From: Lewinellaceae bacterium
GTDB taxonomy: Bacteria; Bacteroidota; Bacteroidia; Chitinophagales; Saprospiraceae
NCBI GenBank assembly: GCA_020636045.1
Contig: JACJYP010000003.1
Span: forward strand, 248,001-312,000
Direction: 5' to 3'
DNA length: 64,000 bases
In this document: positions 46,701-50,425 of the stretch, one piece after another
How positions within the stretch are numbered: the first letter of the stretch is position 1
How the letters are laid out: every line of letters begins with the position of its first letter
Position numbers and translations under genes: made by a program
Notes under the pieces: generated by a model
The model's input: only the letters and a program-made list of their open reading frames with translations
What the model was told of the DNA's origin: nothing
The model's database searches: none

Positions 46701-48051
46701 CACCTGCGCCGAACTGGGCAGCCAGGAAGTGGAACTGTGGGCGATGGACCTTGCGGGCAACGCCGACTTCTGCCAGACCTTCGTGGATGTACAGGACAAC
46801 AACAACAACTGTCAGCCGAGCGACCCGAACAAGGTGACGGTAGCCGGCGCGCTGGCTACGGAATTCGGCGACGGTGTAGAAGATGCCGATGTGAACTTAC
46901 AGGGTACGCCTCCGAACGGCGGCACGCCTGTCAGCCAGTTCGGCTTGTCGAACGACCAGGGCGGATATGTGTTCAACAATGCACTGCCGCTCGGCTCGAA
47001 CTACACGGTGACGCCGACGAAAGACGACAACCCGCTCAACGGCGTATCGACCTATGACCTTGTGCTGATCAGTAAGCACATCCTGGGTCTTGAGCCGCTG
47101 AACTCACCGTACAAGATGATCGCGGCGGATGCGAACAAGTCGAACTCGATCACGACTTTCGACATCGTGGAGATCCGCAAGTTGATCCTGGGTATTTACA
47201 ACGAACTGCCGAACAACACCTCATGGCGCTTTGTGGACAAGGATTTCAACTTCCCGCAACCCACGAACCCGTTTGCAACGCAGTTCCCCGAGACGAAGGA
47301 TGTAGCCGACCTGCAACTGGACAAGTGGGACAACGACTTTGTAGGGGTGAAAGTGGGTGACGTGAACGGCACGGCGATCGCCAATGCGCTGATGAACGCC
47401 GACGATCGCGCCCAAAGCACGCTGTACATGGATGTGCAGGACCGCGAAGTGAAAGCCGGAGAGGTGTTCGAGGTGACGCTGCGTGCCGCCGAGGCGGTGC
47501 AGGGCTTCCAGTTCACCCTGAACCTGTCGGGCATAGAAGTAGCGGGCATCGTGGAGACGGACCGTGTGAATGCCAGCAACTTCGGCATGTTTGCCGATGC
47601 GCTGACCATGTCGGTGGACGGCGCGGATGCGATCACGGTGCGCCTGCGGGCACACAAAGCCGGTCGCCTGAGCGAGATGCTGGCGGTATCGAGCCGCATC
47701 ACGCGGGCGGAAGCATACAGCGGGTCGAACGCCCTAATGGACGTGGCGCTGCGCTTCAACGGCCAGGGCGGCGCGGTGATCTCGGGCGTAGGCTTCGAAT
47801 TGTACCAGAACCAGCCCAACCCGTTCGTGCATAAGACGCTCATCGGTTTCCACCTGCCGGAGGCAGCGGAAGCGACGCTGACGGTGTACGATGAAACGGG
47901 TCGTGTGTTGTTCACACAGAAAGGTCAGTATGGCAAAGGCTACAACGCTGTGGCCATAGACCGCGCGCTGCTGAACACCATGGGTGTGATGTACTACAAA
48001 CTGGAAACCGCTACCGACGCGGCAACGAAAATGATGATCCAAACTCGGTAA
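22786..48051 (+). CDS. Giant 8421-residue T9SS-secreted multidomain adhesin-like protein
   Basis: Signal peptide MKGLYTQWTQRIVSGIFSLA with cleavage near PLSAAG. Approximate order by residue: propeller-like region (200-715) plus SdrD-B (719-870); a Cys-rich Ig-like piece; SdrD-B (980-1090); a second propeller-like region (1095-1585); SdrD-B (1587-1738); five GEVED repeats (1739-2618); about six SprB repeats (2619-3105); ten SdrD-B repeats (3107-4322); about 27 HYR modules (4412-6765); further Cys-rich Ig-like modules (6765-8012); dockerin-like (8016-8202); cohesin-like (8209-8329); T9SS type A sorting domain (8335-8421, ELYQNQPNPFVHKTLIGFHL). Calcium-type loops (DxNxDGxxD) recur in the GEVED and SdrD-B repeats. 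It is probably a surface or matrix protein for adhesion or cell-cell contact; that role is inferred from domain type. Long opposite-strand frames here are shadows. Confidence 0.93.
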   Translation: MKGLYTQWTQRIVSGIFSLACLVSTGPLSAAGPVFETNDAGRDYPASASSHGASNNNAVVATATADRDINWDAGPCGDPNYIGGKVYREFLSNGTADAAYTETEDVPGNAVGNQTRTIRNAEPPIAGVTVNVYDMTGALIGTDVSDAAGDWSVNAAAAATSQLRVEFIPPAGYEPGPLGGNNSTSVRVANRGDCGVDFTIQIPADHCENDPRFSVVCFARNNDGSTEPVIIDLAYNTGIPFVPISTIDNTKNWATPNAPASASTGYPVPSKTMVAGKGQVNTVFGLAWDKYQQQLYAGTYRRAFGPMSSNASANTFGEAIIYAIPYGSAVPSTPAVWLDLETLFGDGFAGSHVNDPNYPGPTQFGRTGNNPNSIGYTGLGSIKVSRDGSQMYVINLKTAEVLVIPIGPGGTAPTLASQIKRFPIPTNECPAGTFAGSGNPYYAVLGLGVHPVTGRVYVTLTCTGPTVNDLKGFVYSFDPSDNTPSASDFTKELEIPLNHAIPATNPNVNPWYGQKLRAWVNVGANSTPLPNNSSDAQYTMPWLGEVDFDFQPNGAYAMVIGTRNRYHDMINSSFYVTGGILYRATNSGTEATPVWGLENNGTAGPLTSIVNWSFSPSSRAGVYTSDQSRFFKYVGREGSMMAGTFQILPNFHEVVAPTMDNVYHSGTSGIAWLKLSDGDRSRDNRILSNYTSSGYSATNFTKSNNWAGITARCGLPPLEVGNLVWQDTDEDGVQDPNEPGIAGLTLELWVDTNGDMSVDTKVAETTTDAQGHYLFSHAGTNAYGQVENWSFYASDGDQVEPGKKHEVRLPIGQVPLNGYLLTTANSPASGGNASNDNKTDLRDSDGSLIGQNATIAFATGNWGENNHTLDYGFKPSAACSVSLTATPGPCVPATNVHSVTGTITFANPPATGTMTVSSGGASQSFSAPFSSPQAYTLNGINSDGASHTVTVSFSADPSCSGTFDYTAPASCTPPPPGGACSVGSGVVGGKVHQDYNYNGVKDVDEPGKQGITVRIYACDPSGASVLVSVTTTDANGDYFFSGLTDGVKYKIEFDSVSIAGMFVKPTFFGTDNGTTVQFATAPTCDVDLGIANPADYCQVNPPIILPCYEPGNAVYGANGNTGKGIISLPYNSSGPTPTGITGVANIHEVGTVWGMAWQASTARMFTSAFLKRHSGLGPKGIGGVYVMDFSSGTGSVVNSFDLQGVVPANGGPAINLGAVLRTGSADYTLPNNNTGESIDLDAFPNVGKVSFGDCDMGPDGQTLWLINLNQRALISVDVSSTASYPGTVKQYPLSGFSGLPSCNNGQLRPWGLKFANGKGYVGCVCTGEDGGGFGDLEAFVLSFDPSNPTAFTTEITFGLDYLREKVSDFPVYGLNEPGAWNPWADTWAETGIGNNPGSEEAFPQPVLSDIEFSDNGSMILAFTDRFGHQAGYNQRIAVAGATQIFSVDAGGDIVHVCNIGNSWVLEGTGACTENDNSSAQSSLNNDGPGGTGEFYYGDSFDDTSVAPTYNHNETALGALVVVKGKNEVASIHFDPINDPTAFDQGILWFNTTTGARVDEFRIIASGPASNKGNGLGDMEAGCVAPIQIGQYVWIDNNKDGIQDPCEQPLPGVNVNLYKNGSLVASTTTDANGQYFFSAQGAPGQTWVTPGDFVKPYMDYKIVFGTGGQYDNTTGALTIAGQPYYLTVANSVAGTGNDQNDSDAALMSIAGGTYPSINVTTKGPGSGDHTLDAGYAPGLDWGDLPDNNLAGAYPTNTVNGAGEGVGPSHVIINTLKLGATEDAEGNGQPDVTATGDDNTGTPDDEDGITLPMFLAGQNATIGVSAMNMTGTDAKLTAYFDFNKDGDFGDPGEMVSATVVNTFNGSFNLVVPVPADAVLNKDLGARFRLSTDAAAVMNPTGPAPDGEVEDYLFQVMAFDWGDLADTGPGTGAGNYQTSETDNGPSHKIVDGLKIGGLVDFEADGQPAALATGDDANGSPADEDGYAPDFFFPGQPTNLMVNVMNMTGAEAKLTGYIDWNNDGDFNDAEEMASAVVPDNTVGPIILLFNTPLTSITGTNLGARFRLSTDAAAVMSPTGQAPDGEVEDYVVVVKEVDAGDLPDNDMAGSYPTNTTNGQGETIGAYHVIEPGIKIGDTVDAEPDGQPDADALGDDNNGDDEDGVYMPTFAAGQTATVVVNVMNMTGKVAKLVAYFDWNKDALFDGPGEMISVQVPDNTNGPINLSVPVPANAVLAASLGVRFRLSTDTAAAMIPIGLALDGEVEDYIIEVSSLDYGDLPDNNLPGSYPTDNTNGAGEGLGASHEIIATLKMGAYVDGELNGQPGLTATGDDDANAPDDEDGVVLPMLVAGQNVTVPVTVMNMTGTTAKLTAFFDWNDDGDFDDLAEMIPVNVPNGTNGVVNMTVPVPANAVLNNDIGVRFRISTDALSSMSPSGSAPDGEVEDYIAQVMAFDFGDLPDNDLPGSYPTTQTDGGEGVGASHKLVDGLKLGASVDFEGDGQPNATATGDGADENGIAAFPGFVAGQPAVVTVNVMNMTTEAAIIYGYFDWNKDGDFDDPDEKTSVAVPVGFSGNVPLNVTVPVNAVPNMNLGARFRLSTDDIAAATAEGPAPDGEVEDYLIQVSCPTLTPGTVVTNATCYNGANGSIQVSVPAIGIAPFNFIWDGPGANDGAANNVSSPYTLSNLPAGSYSITVSDANGCTGTATVSVGQPGSPVSLSVLSKDVTCNGANDGSINLVVAGGTYPYTYDWSNDGPDSPDDDTEDLSNLSPGAYTVTVTDANGCVSTTTATITEPAPMSASVSVVNVTCTGGDDGSIALTASGGILPYTYDWSNDGPETPDDDAADLTNIPAGNYTVTITDANGCSFSTTTAVTEPLNGMSLSISVTNATCGLSNGALDLTVSGGTPGFSYDWSNDGPDDPDNDTQDLANVPAGLYFITVTDANGCTSSTFAVVGNTDGPQVTAVGTDPLCNGGTDGSIDITVTGGTLPYTYLWSNNAVTEDVNGLGAGQYSVTVTDGNGCQTMTMVVLEEPTQLELHLTPLNEGLCGDANGSITAFASGGVGPYTYDWSNDGPDNPDDDLPAISALGAGSYSVTVTDDHGCTIEAQITLTCVQPASISNLTWIDENANGIQDPGEDPLPNVTVVLDGVDVNGNPVNETAITGAAGQYLFDNLWPGTYKLTFATPPGGYVLTTANDPDANDGNDSDADPSMGGMTVFEVLTPGENNTDYDAGYYIPASIGNFVWEDLDADGEQDPGEPGLQGVPVTLTGTDGQGNPVNKTTTTDVDGSYLFDELVPGDYKLTFATLPGLVGSPLNQAAGDDAQDSDADPAMGGMTATETLVSGENNPNYDAGYFAPVKVGDYVWFDENANGVQDAGEPGIENVEVKLLDGAGSPVLADAGGNPVANQFTDANGLYLFDNLVPGVYKVMFINPNPAKYTLTIKDAGTDDAQDSDANQAMLMSDPTGFLSSGEEDLTLDAGFFAKVKVGDFVWHDLNGNGIQDAGEPGIENVPVTLTGTDNQGNPVNLSTSTVATGMYMFGDLNPGVYQITFGAPGGTFVPTPVDQGNDDSTDSDYGPMGKTPVFTLEAGDTIPDFDAGFYQPAKIGNYVWEDLNANGIQDVGEPGIGNVLVVLTGTTGTGGQISKSTTTDNTGMYMFGNLQPGSYKLSFETPVGGYVPTQVDDPDATDASDSDADPASGGMTVFETLVSGENNPDYDAGYYIPATIGNYAWVDLNADGDQDSDEPGLKGVQVMLIGTDGQGNPVNETINTDINGFYQFEELVPGSYKLKFTAPAGSQYKLSVHDQAAGDDTQDSDANAAMGGMTVFEDLTSGEYNPNYDAGFFEPASLGDYVWLDDNANGVQDAGEPGIENVEVKLLDGAGNPVPEDANGSPVANQFTDANGYYLFDNLVPGVYKVMFINPDPVKYTLTVKDAGTDDAQDSDANQAMLMSDPTDFLNSGEEDLTLDAGFYVKAKVGDFVWEDLNGNGIQDAGEPGIENVPVTLTGSDNQGNPVNLTTNTAATGMYMFGDLVPGTYQITFGTPAGYDPTPADQGNDDAKDSDAGPMGATPVFTVSGGDTIPDFDAGFYQPAAIGNYVWEDLNADGIQNDGPTGIAGVEVILSGTDGAGNAVNASTTTDGNGYYLFSDLAPGSYKLTFVTPSGGYVPTNANDGDATDGTDSDADPAMGGMTVFEVLTSGESNPDYDAGYYLPASIGNYVWEDEDADGIQDPGEPGIGQATVTLTGTDGQGNPVNEVTTTDVDGSYLFDNLVPGSYKLTFTTPTGGTANYTLTLLDQGGNDAKDSDADPNNGNMTVFETLTSGEFNPDYDAGFYECPKIYVLDLPGDTVCPGSVIGAIHIITDPEAATISWTGGEEIGLADGSVNDHIVDIPAFVAKKVDKEVTITVTATLGDCVTQETFTITVMDQTPPYFENCPSDITLNNDPGKCGATVFWTKPVAEDDCGLETVVQSGGLATGSYFSINDSPHEIEYTAIDYMGNETTCRFTVTIQDLEKPDIECPEGPVYVETNEGCSHHVLGKHLDATVTDNCQGTVTLDNNYNDSFTLYDEVFDKGVTQVTWLAEDGAGNTALCTVTVIVVDHKAPQVQACPGNITVDNEPGICGADIDYTVLFTDNCDGDNLLDDAQLISGFESGHTFPVGTTAVEWWYFDEAGNGPAVCAFNVTVHDVEDPQIECVASNITVNIDGTLSGGAEANPQIIGFGPCGVTLQYDVPPAYDNCDGVIVTLQSGLGAGPNFYEYGGLYTETYNAYDAVGNVATCSFTIEVLDPVTPTITCPEDVTVNSDQGECDAVVNYAFPYFGDNCPGYGLTQLSGPNSGSEFPVGTTAVSFQVTDASGNTTTCAFTVTVEDKEKPELDCPADLVVSTSTNGTGDCSGAVPDLVPGLVATDNCGVSSTVQSPAAGSSFGSEHGDMAFVTLTVTDIHGNTQTCKTKLSLQDDEAPSIDCNVANAFDNTPGICGHLVDAADNTDPVFGDNCEGAQISHDYPAAPNSHTLEAAKLPVGTTTVVWTATDAAGNTTTCTVEYTVSDNILPEFVNCPSNAVLNNDIDKCGAQVIWPDPIAKDECGATVTQTGGPVSGQLMLVGTHTITYVATDPSGNTALCSWTITVNDAQLPDIECPAGIQYLETNNGNCSHTVSGTLLDPSVVENCAVSSLTNNYNNGNSLNAAVFPQTAVPAIVTWMVSDNHGNTATCSFAVIVVDNDAPVVASCPSDIIQSNDAGACSAVVNYATPTFNDNCGGAAQPGSLVQGLASGSTFPPGTTVVEYWYSDQTGNGPAVCAFTVTVYDAEQPAIECPADVVVDINGSVTQGNAELVSSGPCGVTLQYEAPAGTDNCDNPVTANIGGLGAGPSYYEYGGVYTETWQVSDQSGNTATCSFTITVEDPVTPTIVCPANVTLSNDPGECDAAVTYAYPYFGDNCPNYTLAQISGPASGDEFPAGTTSVSFQVTDNAGNSTLCAFTVTVHDLEKPVIVNCPADRIVNTNSNGTGDCSGAIPNLLPEVVATDNCAISTTTQTPASGSFGSYNGDQMFVTITVTDIYGNTQTCKTKLTLRDNESPTINCANVPVQLNNTPGQCSYFVQGFNLNPQFGDNCGPLTLTNTLTGNNTLGGTNLPLGSTNVTWMVTDAAGNTASCAVTYVVQDNEPPVAACQGPVIDVVLDGDGVAQLTVSDVNNDSWDNCGPLASKDIKRATGGNFAQSVYFGCDDATNTENVILQVIDQSGNVSTCTTAVHVYDLEVPVITCPNGVETTTDEDACTATVSGIHLQDVQDNCAVTIFYSISGATTASGQNDASGTVFNKGTSTVTYTVTDGSGNTSNCSFDVEVEDHQAPALDCAEIAGFVRSNNADQCSYEVYGDEFDPSDFWDNCPGATIRNNYNHAASLDGAVFPVGETMVVWTVTDASGNTTTCTSRIRVEDHQAPQIACPDPNLTQFTNNNGQCSKTILSEILDPTYWDNCPETELSHDYVTAPNTFTLAGATFPVGSTTVVWTVTDASGNQASCSITVEVSDTEAPAFLDCPTNMLAAVDVDLCSAYVNFDTPIAEDNCSVSVAQTAGPLSGSAFPVGSTTIAFTATDAGGNTAICSFQVIVEETQAPAAVCQDATIALDANGTATITTATVNGGSSDNCGIASMTISTSDFGCTNLGDNNVTLTVTDNYGNTASCVATVTVVDNLLPTFTCPAAITVSSCDDVVPDVTSGITDASDNCSVVSITQDPPAGVAFGNVNGGATTITVTVTDAGGNAATCEVPVSILDDTDPVITCPADIAVGNDVDVCGANVTYSIPTVTDDCPGATVSLQAGDLASGALFPVGTTTVTYTAADAGGNTATCSFAVTVSDVQAPAVICQDATIALDANGTATITTATVDGGSSDNCGIASMTISTSDFGCTNLGDNNVTLTVTDNYGNTASCVATVTVVDNLLPTFTCPLAQTVSGCDQVVPDLVSQILDASDNCGVASIEQNPVAGTDFGNANGQTVNVTITVTDVNGNTATCVVPVSIVDNVPPVFVNCPADMIMIGNDPDQCSGKLNWSQPVATDNCTLMSVVQISGPAPGTTVPVGVPQTVTYRAFDAAGNSSTCSFQVQVADTQEPEFDADVVMPADVTVQCDAVPAPFVLTNNDVNDNCTPSQDLVIAFTETSTQGNNPAACAYYNYVLTRTWSVTDAAGNTRYHTQKVTVNDTTAPVANCKDVTITLDKTGLGSVTAAQVNNGSTDNCADAQYLTYSVSPNAFNCSNVGDNSVVLTVTDPCGNASTCTATVNVVEGIAPCSPQYTVATTCMDNATTLDNGQFMDVITVKSLAMQTWKIASATGLYSTGSSVPPAAPAALATGTLFTSGNADGIDNDGDGTTDESDEMVYYTLKGLHVDCQGYTLVIDNVGGTGQASAAVSATISNKACYPTPYFKNLDDPFCLNTAPFTIEVGEYNNAQGTVSGITVNGVPTNIFDAGALGEGFYTITAIFDAGAATNSLVINGVQMNGSDAETVTDPGCKQPISKIVQVVGTPSTVVCNDFVNISLDADCEETILADDVLEGTYYCYDDYTVQLDKVPPMGNGPWVPAIVTAADIGKTYQFRVVHALDGNVCWGTLKVEDKLAPALDCPTDITVTCNESTEIAHTGDTGIEDCSATTTVIDDNYVDNGLCADPRAILTRTWIVTDAWGNQSTCAQIITVVPFDLADVVFPANVTVNCESANLSQGAVDPDQTGRPSINGFPIGQGGLCSASINYTDEVYDICAGSYEILRTWKVRNTCLAVGADNPVEQTQVIQVLDLGGPQFDCPADVTVSTDPTSCCATAPLPDVIVSEGCSNIVSLEAKVTGTNPANGNVITFTVPGALSDFPGNNYWNPDTLAVFAYTQCLPQGVYTVRYTAQDECGNTSTCEFNMTVADVIAPAVSCDEHTQVALSTNGVAVINASTFDDGTYDNCCLDIFEARRMDHICGDTLSDDFGPTVEFCCDDINDTITVVFRAYDCHGNYNDCMVQVFVEDKIKPTCNAPANVTVSCEAFDPSLWAYGTATSQDNCCLDTITESRNYNLFDTVCNRGTITRTFRAFDCAGNSTQCTQRVFVTYEQDYFIKFPNDVIVTVCDGTGMYGEPTFFGKDCELIGVSFEDEVFTVVPDACMKIERTWTIINWCTYNPNGGCVIVPNPNPNATSNSPQNLPGPIVSPLGTPSPWNPTVIALQPGQAPTNFSVYYDANANCYKYKQIIKIIDTEDPVVSNCPASPVEYCDVTANDPQLWNQSYWWDGVVGQHDLCEGDAALTITATDSCSGSNLTISYLLFLDTDGDGTMETVVSSNNTPAPGTVNYNNVGTPSYTGGTPQVFDGRPVLPNEIYRWALHQSVSGTARTASVQWKTFPQMPTPTNQFGSPGIAPQLPYGTHKIKWTISDGCGNETYCEYTFVVKDCKAPTVVCHNGLSVNIMPTQMVQLWATDFLQYAQDNCTPPTPTTAGPNQLVFAIRKAGQGTGFPVDALGNPITNVTFTCAELGSQEVELWAMDLAGNADFCQTFVDVQDNNNNCQPSDPNKVTVAGALATEFGDGVEDADVNLQGTPPNGGTPVSQFGLSNDQGGYVFNNALPLGSNYTVTPTKDDNPLNGVSTYDLVLISKHILGLEPLNSPYKMIAADANKSNSITTFDIVEIRKLILGIYNELPNNTSWRFVDKDFNFPQPTNPFATQFPETKDVADLQLDKWDNDFVGVKVGDVNGTAIANALMNADDRAQSTLYMDVQDREVKAGEVFEVTLRAAEAVQGFQFTLNLSGIEVAGIVETDRVNASNFGMFADALTMSVDGADAITVRLRAHKAGRLSEMLAVSSRITRAEAYSGSNALMDVALRFNGQGGAVISGVGFELYQNQPNPFVHKTLIGFHLPEAAEATLTVYDETGRVLFTQKGQYGKGYNAVAIDRALLNTMGVMYYKLETATDAATKMMIQTR
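28000..30640 (+). repeat. Five tandem GEVED-domain repeats inside the giant gene
   Basis: Units of about 525 bp start near 28000, 28530, 29060, 29585 and 30120. Each reads D(W/Y/F)GDLPDN...ASH, a DDEDG loop, MNMTG, a Ca-type DWNNDGDF loop, then ARFRLSTD and PDGEVEDY. Confidence 0.9.
30640..32100 (+). repeat. About six SprB-type repeats inside the giant gene
   Basis: Units of about 80 residues of the form VTCNGANDGSINLVVAGGTY, YDWSNDGP, AGxYxVTVTDANGC. Several units carry an inserted DDD/DDDT acidic loop before the GxY strand. SprB repeats are named for the gliding adhesin SprB. Confidence 0.88.
32105..35750 (+). repeat. Ten tandem SdrD-B-like domains with a four-unit higher-order period
   Basis: Starts near 32105, 32467, 32830, 33210, 33562, 33928, 34290, 34672, 35023 and 35388, each near IGNYVWEDLNADGIQDPGEP. 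Units 3-4 (32830-33560) and 7-8 (34290-35022) are far more alike than neighbours are (both pairs carry VKLLDGAG then LTLDAGF, followed by GMYMFGDL), showing duplication of a four-unit block of about 1.46 kb. Confidence 0.88.
36021..39720 (+). repeat. Two consecutive seven-module HYR superblocks
   Basis: Block 1 is about 36021-37883 and block 2 about 37884-39720. Modules correspond one to one: the second starts ECPxG..YxETNxGxCSH in both; the fifth starts DPVTPTI; the sixth has STNGTGDCSG or TNSNGTGDCSG; the seventh has NTPGxC. This indicates duplication of a 1.85-kb block. Confidence 0.85.
41153..41334 (+). repeat. 182-bp segment duplicated at 41888-42069 with no visible mismatch
   Basis: The segment (HYR part GGSSDNCGIASMTIST to LPTFTCP) recurs exactly 735 bp downstream at 41888-42069. 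Flanking bases on the left already differ at synonymous and nonsynonymous sites. It is a recent duplication or gene conversion within the gene. Confidence 0.9.
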
Positions 48052-48088
48052 ATGTGAAAGGCAAATAACGTTTTGCCGCCAATGACAG

Positions 48089-48133
48089 CCGCCCTGTTCC
48101 GAATCGTCGGAGCGGGGCGGTTTGGTTTTTTTG
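48089..48133 (+). terminator. Rho-independent terminator after the giant gene
   Basis: A 14-bp stem with G-T pairs, ccgccctgttccga (48089-48102) with tcggagcggggcgg (48107-48120), and a 4-nt loop are followed by tttggttttttt. Confidence 0.85.
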
Positions 48134-48211
48134 GGTGGCAGCTGTGTTGTAGCCTGCCTGCGGGAACGCGGCTATCGACTACCTTGTCTTAACATACGGA
48201 AAAGCCCAAAA

Positions 48212-48301
48212 AAAGGGCGGCACCTGTTCGATGAACCGCCGTGTATGCGATGCGTACGTACGATGGTTTGAGAGGGCTGCGGTGGGGCATCTGGGCTCAT
48301 C
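48212..48301. repeat. Intergenic repeat R2, copy 1
   Basis: About 90 bp running from aaaaagggcggcacctgttc through gatgcgtacgtacgatggt and gagagggctgcggtgg to gggctcatcg. It is closely matched by 50337-50425. It sits directly downstream of the 3' end of the minus-strand gene that starts at 49384. Confidence 0.8.
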
Positions 48302-48307
48302 GCTTTT

Positions 48308-49384
48308 TTACCAGGGACCATTCATTGTAATATTCAGGAATTTTTCGTTTTCCAGGCGATATGCACCACCAAATCCGACAAACCAGAGCCTATCATTATT
48401 GTCTTTATAGATTTGAAATATCCCAGGTCCTTTATTATCTTCTGACTGTTGGTATTCTATAAGTTGTTTGCCATCATATGTATACAAGTTATTTTGATTA
48501 CAATTAAACCAGATTTTTCCATCTTTATCTTCAGCGATACTTCTTATCCCTTTTTTCCCAATTTCAATTTCTCCATCTGTAATATTAGTTGCAATATTTT
48601 CTTTAAAATTGTACAAACCTTCTTTTGTTGAAATCCATATCCCCCCTGCTTTATCCTCAAACACCATATTTACAAAATTAGTTTGAATGCCTGCCCTGGC
48701 TGAAACGTCAATCAACGCATTATTTGAATATGAAAAAAGTCCCGCGTTTGAACTGAGCCATAATGTTCCTTTGCTGTCTACCGTAATATCATGGATCATT
48801 TTGGTGCTGGATATTCCTCTGGTCGAATCGATTTTCCCTTCTGGCAATTCAAAATTTATAAATTCTTGTCCATCTAATATGCAAGCACCCTTAATTGTTC
48901 CAATCCAGATTTTTCCGTTGGAATCTGCCGCAATGCACCAGACATCGTTACTTATTAAGCCATCTGATTCGTAATAATTTAATACGCTTTCTCCCTTGAT
49001 ACTACTAACCCCGTCTGTATGCCCAAACCATATTGTCCCATCCTTATCCTCGGTGATACCTTTAATGGTCACTCCCTTTCCCGATTCACTTTTAATGCCA
49101 TCAATATGAATTAATGACTTGTCAGTAAGTCTAAATGCTCCATTTTGAGTTCCAAACCAAATATTGCCTTTGCTGTCTTGAAATACTGTCCTGACAACCT
49201 GGCTTATCTGTTCATTTAAGTATTTATTTTCTATAGTTGAATTTTGCGATACTGGTTGCCTTTGCGGTATTTTGTTCCGTATATCATTCCCGTTTTCCTG
49301 TCCATAACAAGGGGATATCAAAATGGTCAGAGATATGATGATCACTGTTTTTACACTGTGAAATGATATTCTTTCTTTGCGCAT
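48308..49384 (-). CDS. Secreted solo Reg_prop beta-propeller protein
   Basis: A 358-residue protein with an N-terminal signal (ISFHSVKTVIIISLTILISP, cleavage near CYGQ). It contains about seven two-component-regulator propeller repeats: GNIWFGTQNGAFRLTD, GTIWFGHTDGVSSI, GKIWIGTIKGACILD, GTLWLSSNAGLFSYS, GGIWISTKEGLYNF, GKIWFNCNQNNLYTY and DRLWFVGFGGAYRLEN. Unlike hybrid sensors it ends after the propeller, with no TM, kinase or HTH. It may be a sensor fragment, a binding protein or a remnant. It is AT-richer than the core genome and is followed by repeat R2. Confidence 0.85.
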   Translation of the reverse strand: MRKERISFHSVKTVIIISLTILISPCYGQENGNDIRNKIPQRQPVSQNSTIENKYLNEQISQVVRTVFQDSKGNIWFGTQNGAFRLTDKSLIHIDGIKSESGKGVTIKGITEDKDGTIWFGHTDGVSSIKGESVLNYYESDGLISNDVWCIAADSNGKIWIGTIKGACILDGQEFINFELPEGKIDSTRGISSTKMIHDITVDSKGTLWLSSNAGLFSYSNNALIDVSARAGIQTNFVNMVFEDKAGGIWISTKEGLYNFKENIATNITDGEIEIGKKGIRSIAEDKDGKIWFNCNQNNLYTYDGKQLIEYQQSEDNKGPGIFQIYKDNNDRLWFVGFGGAYRLENEKFLNITMNGPW

Positions 49385-49600
49385 TATTTTTCCTTTCCTT
49401 TGGTCGTGACTTAAAGATTGATTTTCAATCCGAAGAATACAGTATTGATGAATAATCCAATCGAAGTATCATCGTACATGACCTCGGATTTGGAAAACAG
49501 ATTGTTCTGCGTGTAAGCCGCTTGATTCGGTCCTCAGGTCAAGGTGTTTTCGTTCGGGTTTTTTAGCCCTATCTGGTTGTTCCAACCCAGACCCGGCGCC

Positions 49601-50255
49601 GCAGCAGTGTCTCCGACCTGCTGCAATCGCACAGCACGATCTTTCAGTCCACATCATACCAGAAATGCCGCAGGAAAGGCCATCGTTTTTCTCCGGAAAT
49701 ATACAGCGATGCCGAGGAGTAAAAATACGCTTCCGCTTTGGCCGCCAAATTCCATTTTTCCTTCACCGGGTTCTGATGAATGTAGTTCATTTTTTGCCAT
49801 ACTACCTTGTCAGAAAGCAGTGCAACGGACAAGGGCCGATCTTTAAAAAACTGGTGGTTTCTGTCCTTTCGTTCGGATTTAAATTGCTCCAACACCAAAG
49901 GATGATGTTTGAGCAGGTCAATCCTGATTTGACGGGCTACAAATGTCAGCATTCTTTGTTGTACAGAAGATAAAATTGTTTCTCCATTCATCTGCCAGAT
50001 CCAATGAATATGATTGGGCATTATGACAAAGGCATAAAAGCATACCTCTTGCCGCGCTGCCAGAAAGGTCATGGCATCTGTCACTATTTTCTTGTACTTA
50101 TCAGGCTTCAGGAGGTGTTTCCAGCCCTTGATGGTCGCTGTCGTAAAAAACAGATCGGTGTATCCTTCTGTCGGAAGCGGTTTCATGATGTTTTCGTTAC
50201 AAGAATAAAGCAGGGATCGTGTTGTGCGTTTGCAGCAGGTCGGAGACACTGCTGC
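49601..50255 (-). mobile_element. REP-flanked RAYT transposon-like element
   Basis: A Y1 transposase gene is bounded by inverted 24-bp REP-like hairpins: gcagcagtgtctccgacctg plus ctgc at 49601-49624, and its reverse complement at 50232-50255. Outside each is ggcgcc. The flanking sequence is continuous without the insert at 51080-51090 (an apparently empty copy), which defines the element as about 655 bp. A deleted copy lies at 53257-53618. Confidence 0.8.
49644..50186 (-). CDS. REP-associated tyrosine transposase (Y1/IS200-like, RAYT)
   Basis: A 180-residue single-strand DNA transposase of the Y1 family. The HUH motif is in FVIMPNHIHWIWQ and the probable catalytic Tyr is in KMNYIHQNPVKEKW. 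These enzymes cut and join at REP hairpins and mobilise or spread them. ATG 50186 (MKPLPTEGYTDLFFTTA) is preferred; the open frame upstream to 50249 reads through the flanking repeat. The reading frame looks intact and full length, so the element may be active. The REP hairpins on both sides are its likely substrates. Confidence 0.88.
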   Translation of the reverse strand: MKPLPTEGYTDLFFTTATIKGWKHLLKPDKYKKIVTDAMTFLAARQEVCFYAFVIMPNHIHWIWQMNGETILSSVQQRMLTFVARQIRIDLLKHHPLVLEQFKSERKDRNHQFFKDRPLSVALLSDKVVWQKMNYIHQNPVKEKWNLAAKAEAYFYSSASLYISGEKRWPFLRHFWYDVD

Positions 50256-50336
50256 GGCGCCGTGCCCGGGTTTTTATGGGAGGATTGAGTAGTTATCGGG
50301 CTGTTGCCAGCCGGTAAATTACCTGAGGAGACTGAA

Positions 50337-50425
50337 AAAAAGGGCTGCACTTGTTCGATGATCCGTGGACGCAATGCGTACGTATGATGGTGTGAGAGGG
50401 CTGCGGTGGATCATTTGGGCTTATC
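50337..50425. repeat. Intergenic repeat R2, copy 2
   Basis: It matches 48212-48301 over its length, including gatgg.t.tgagagggctgc. It directly abuts, and slightly overlaps, the stop codon of the minus-strand ORF ending at 50411. Confidence 0.8.
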
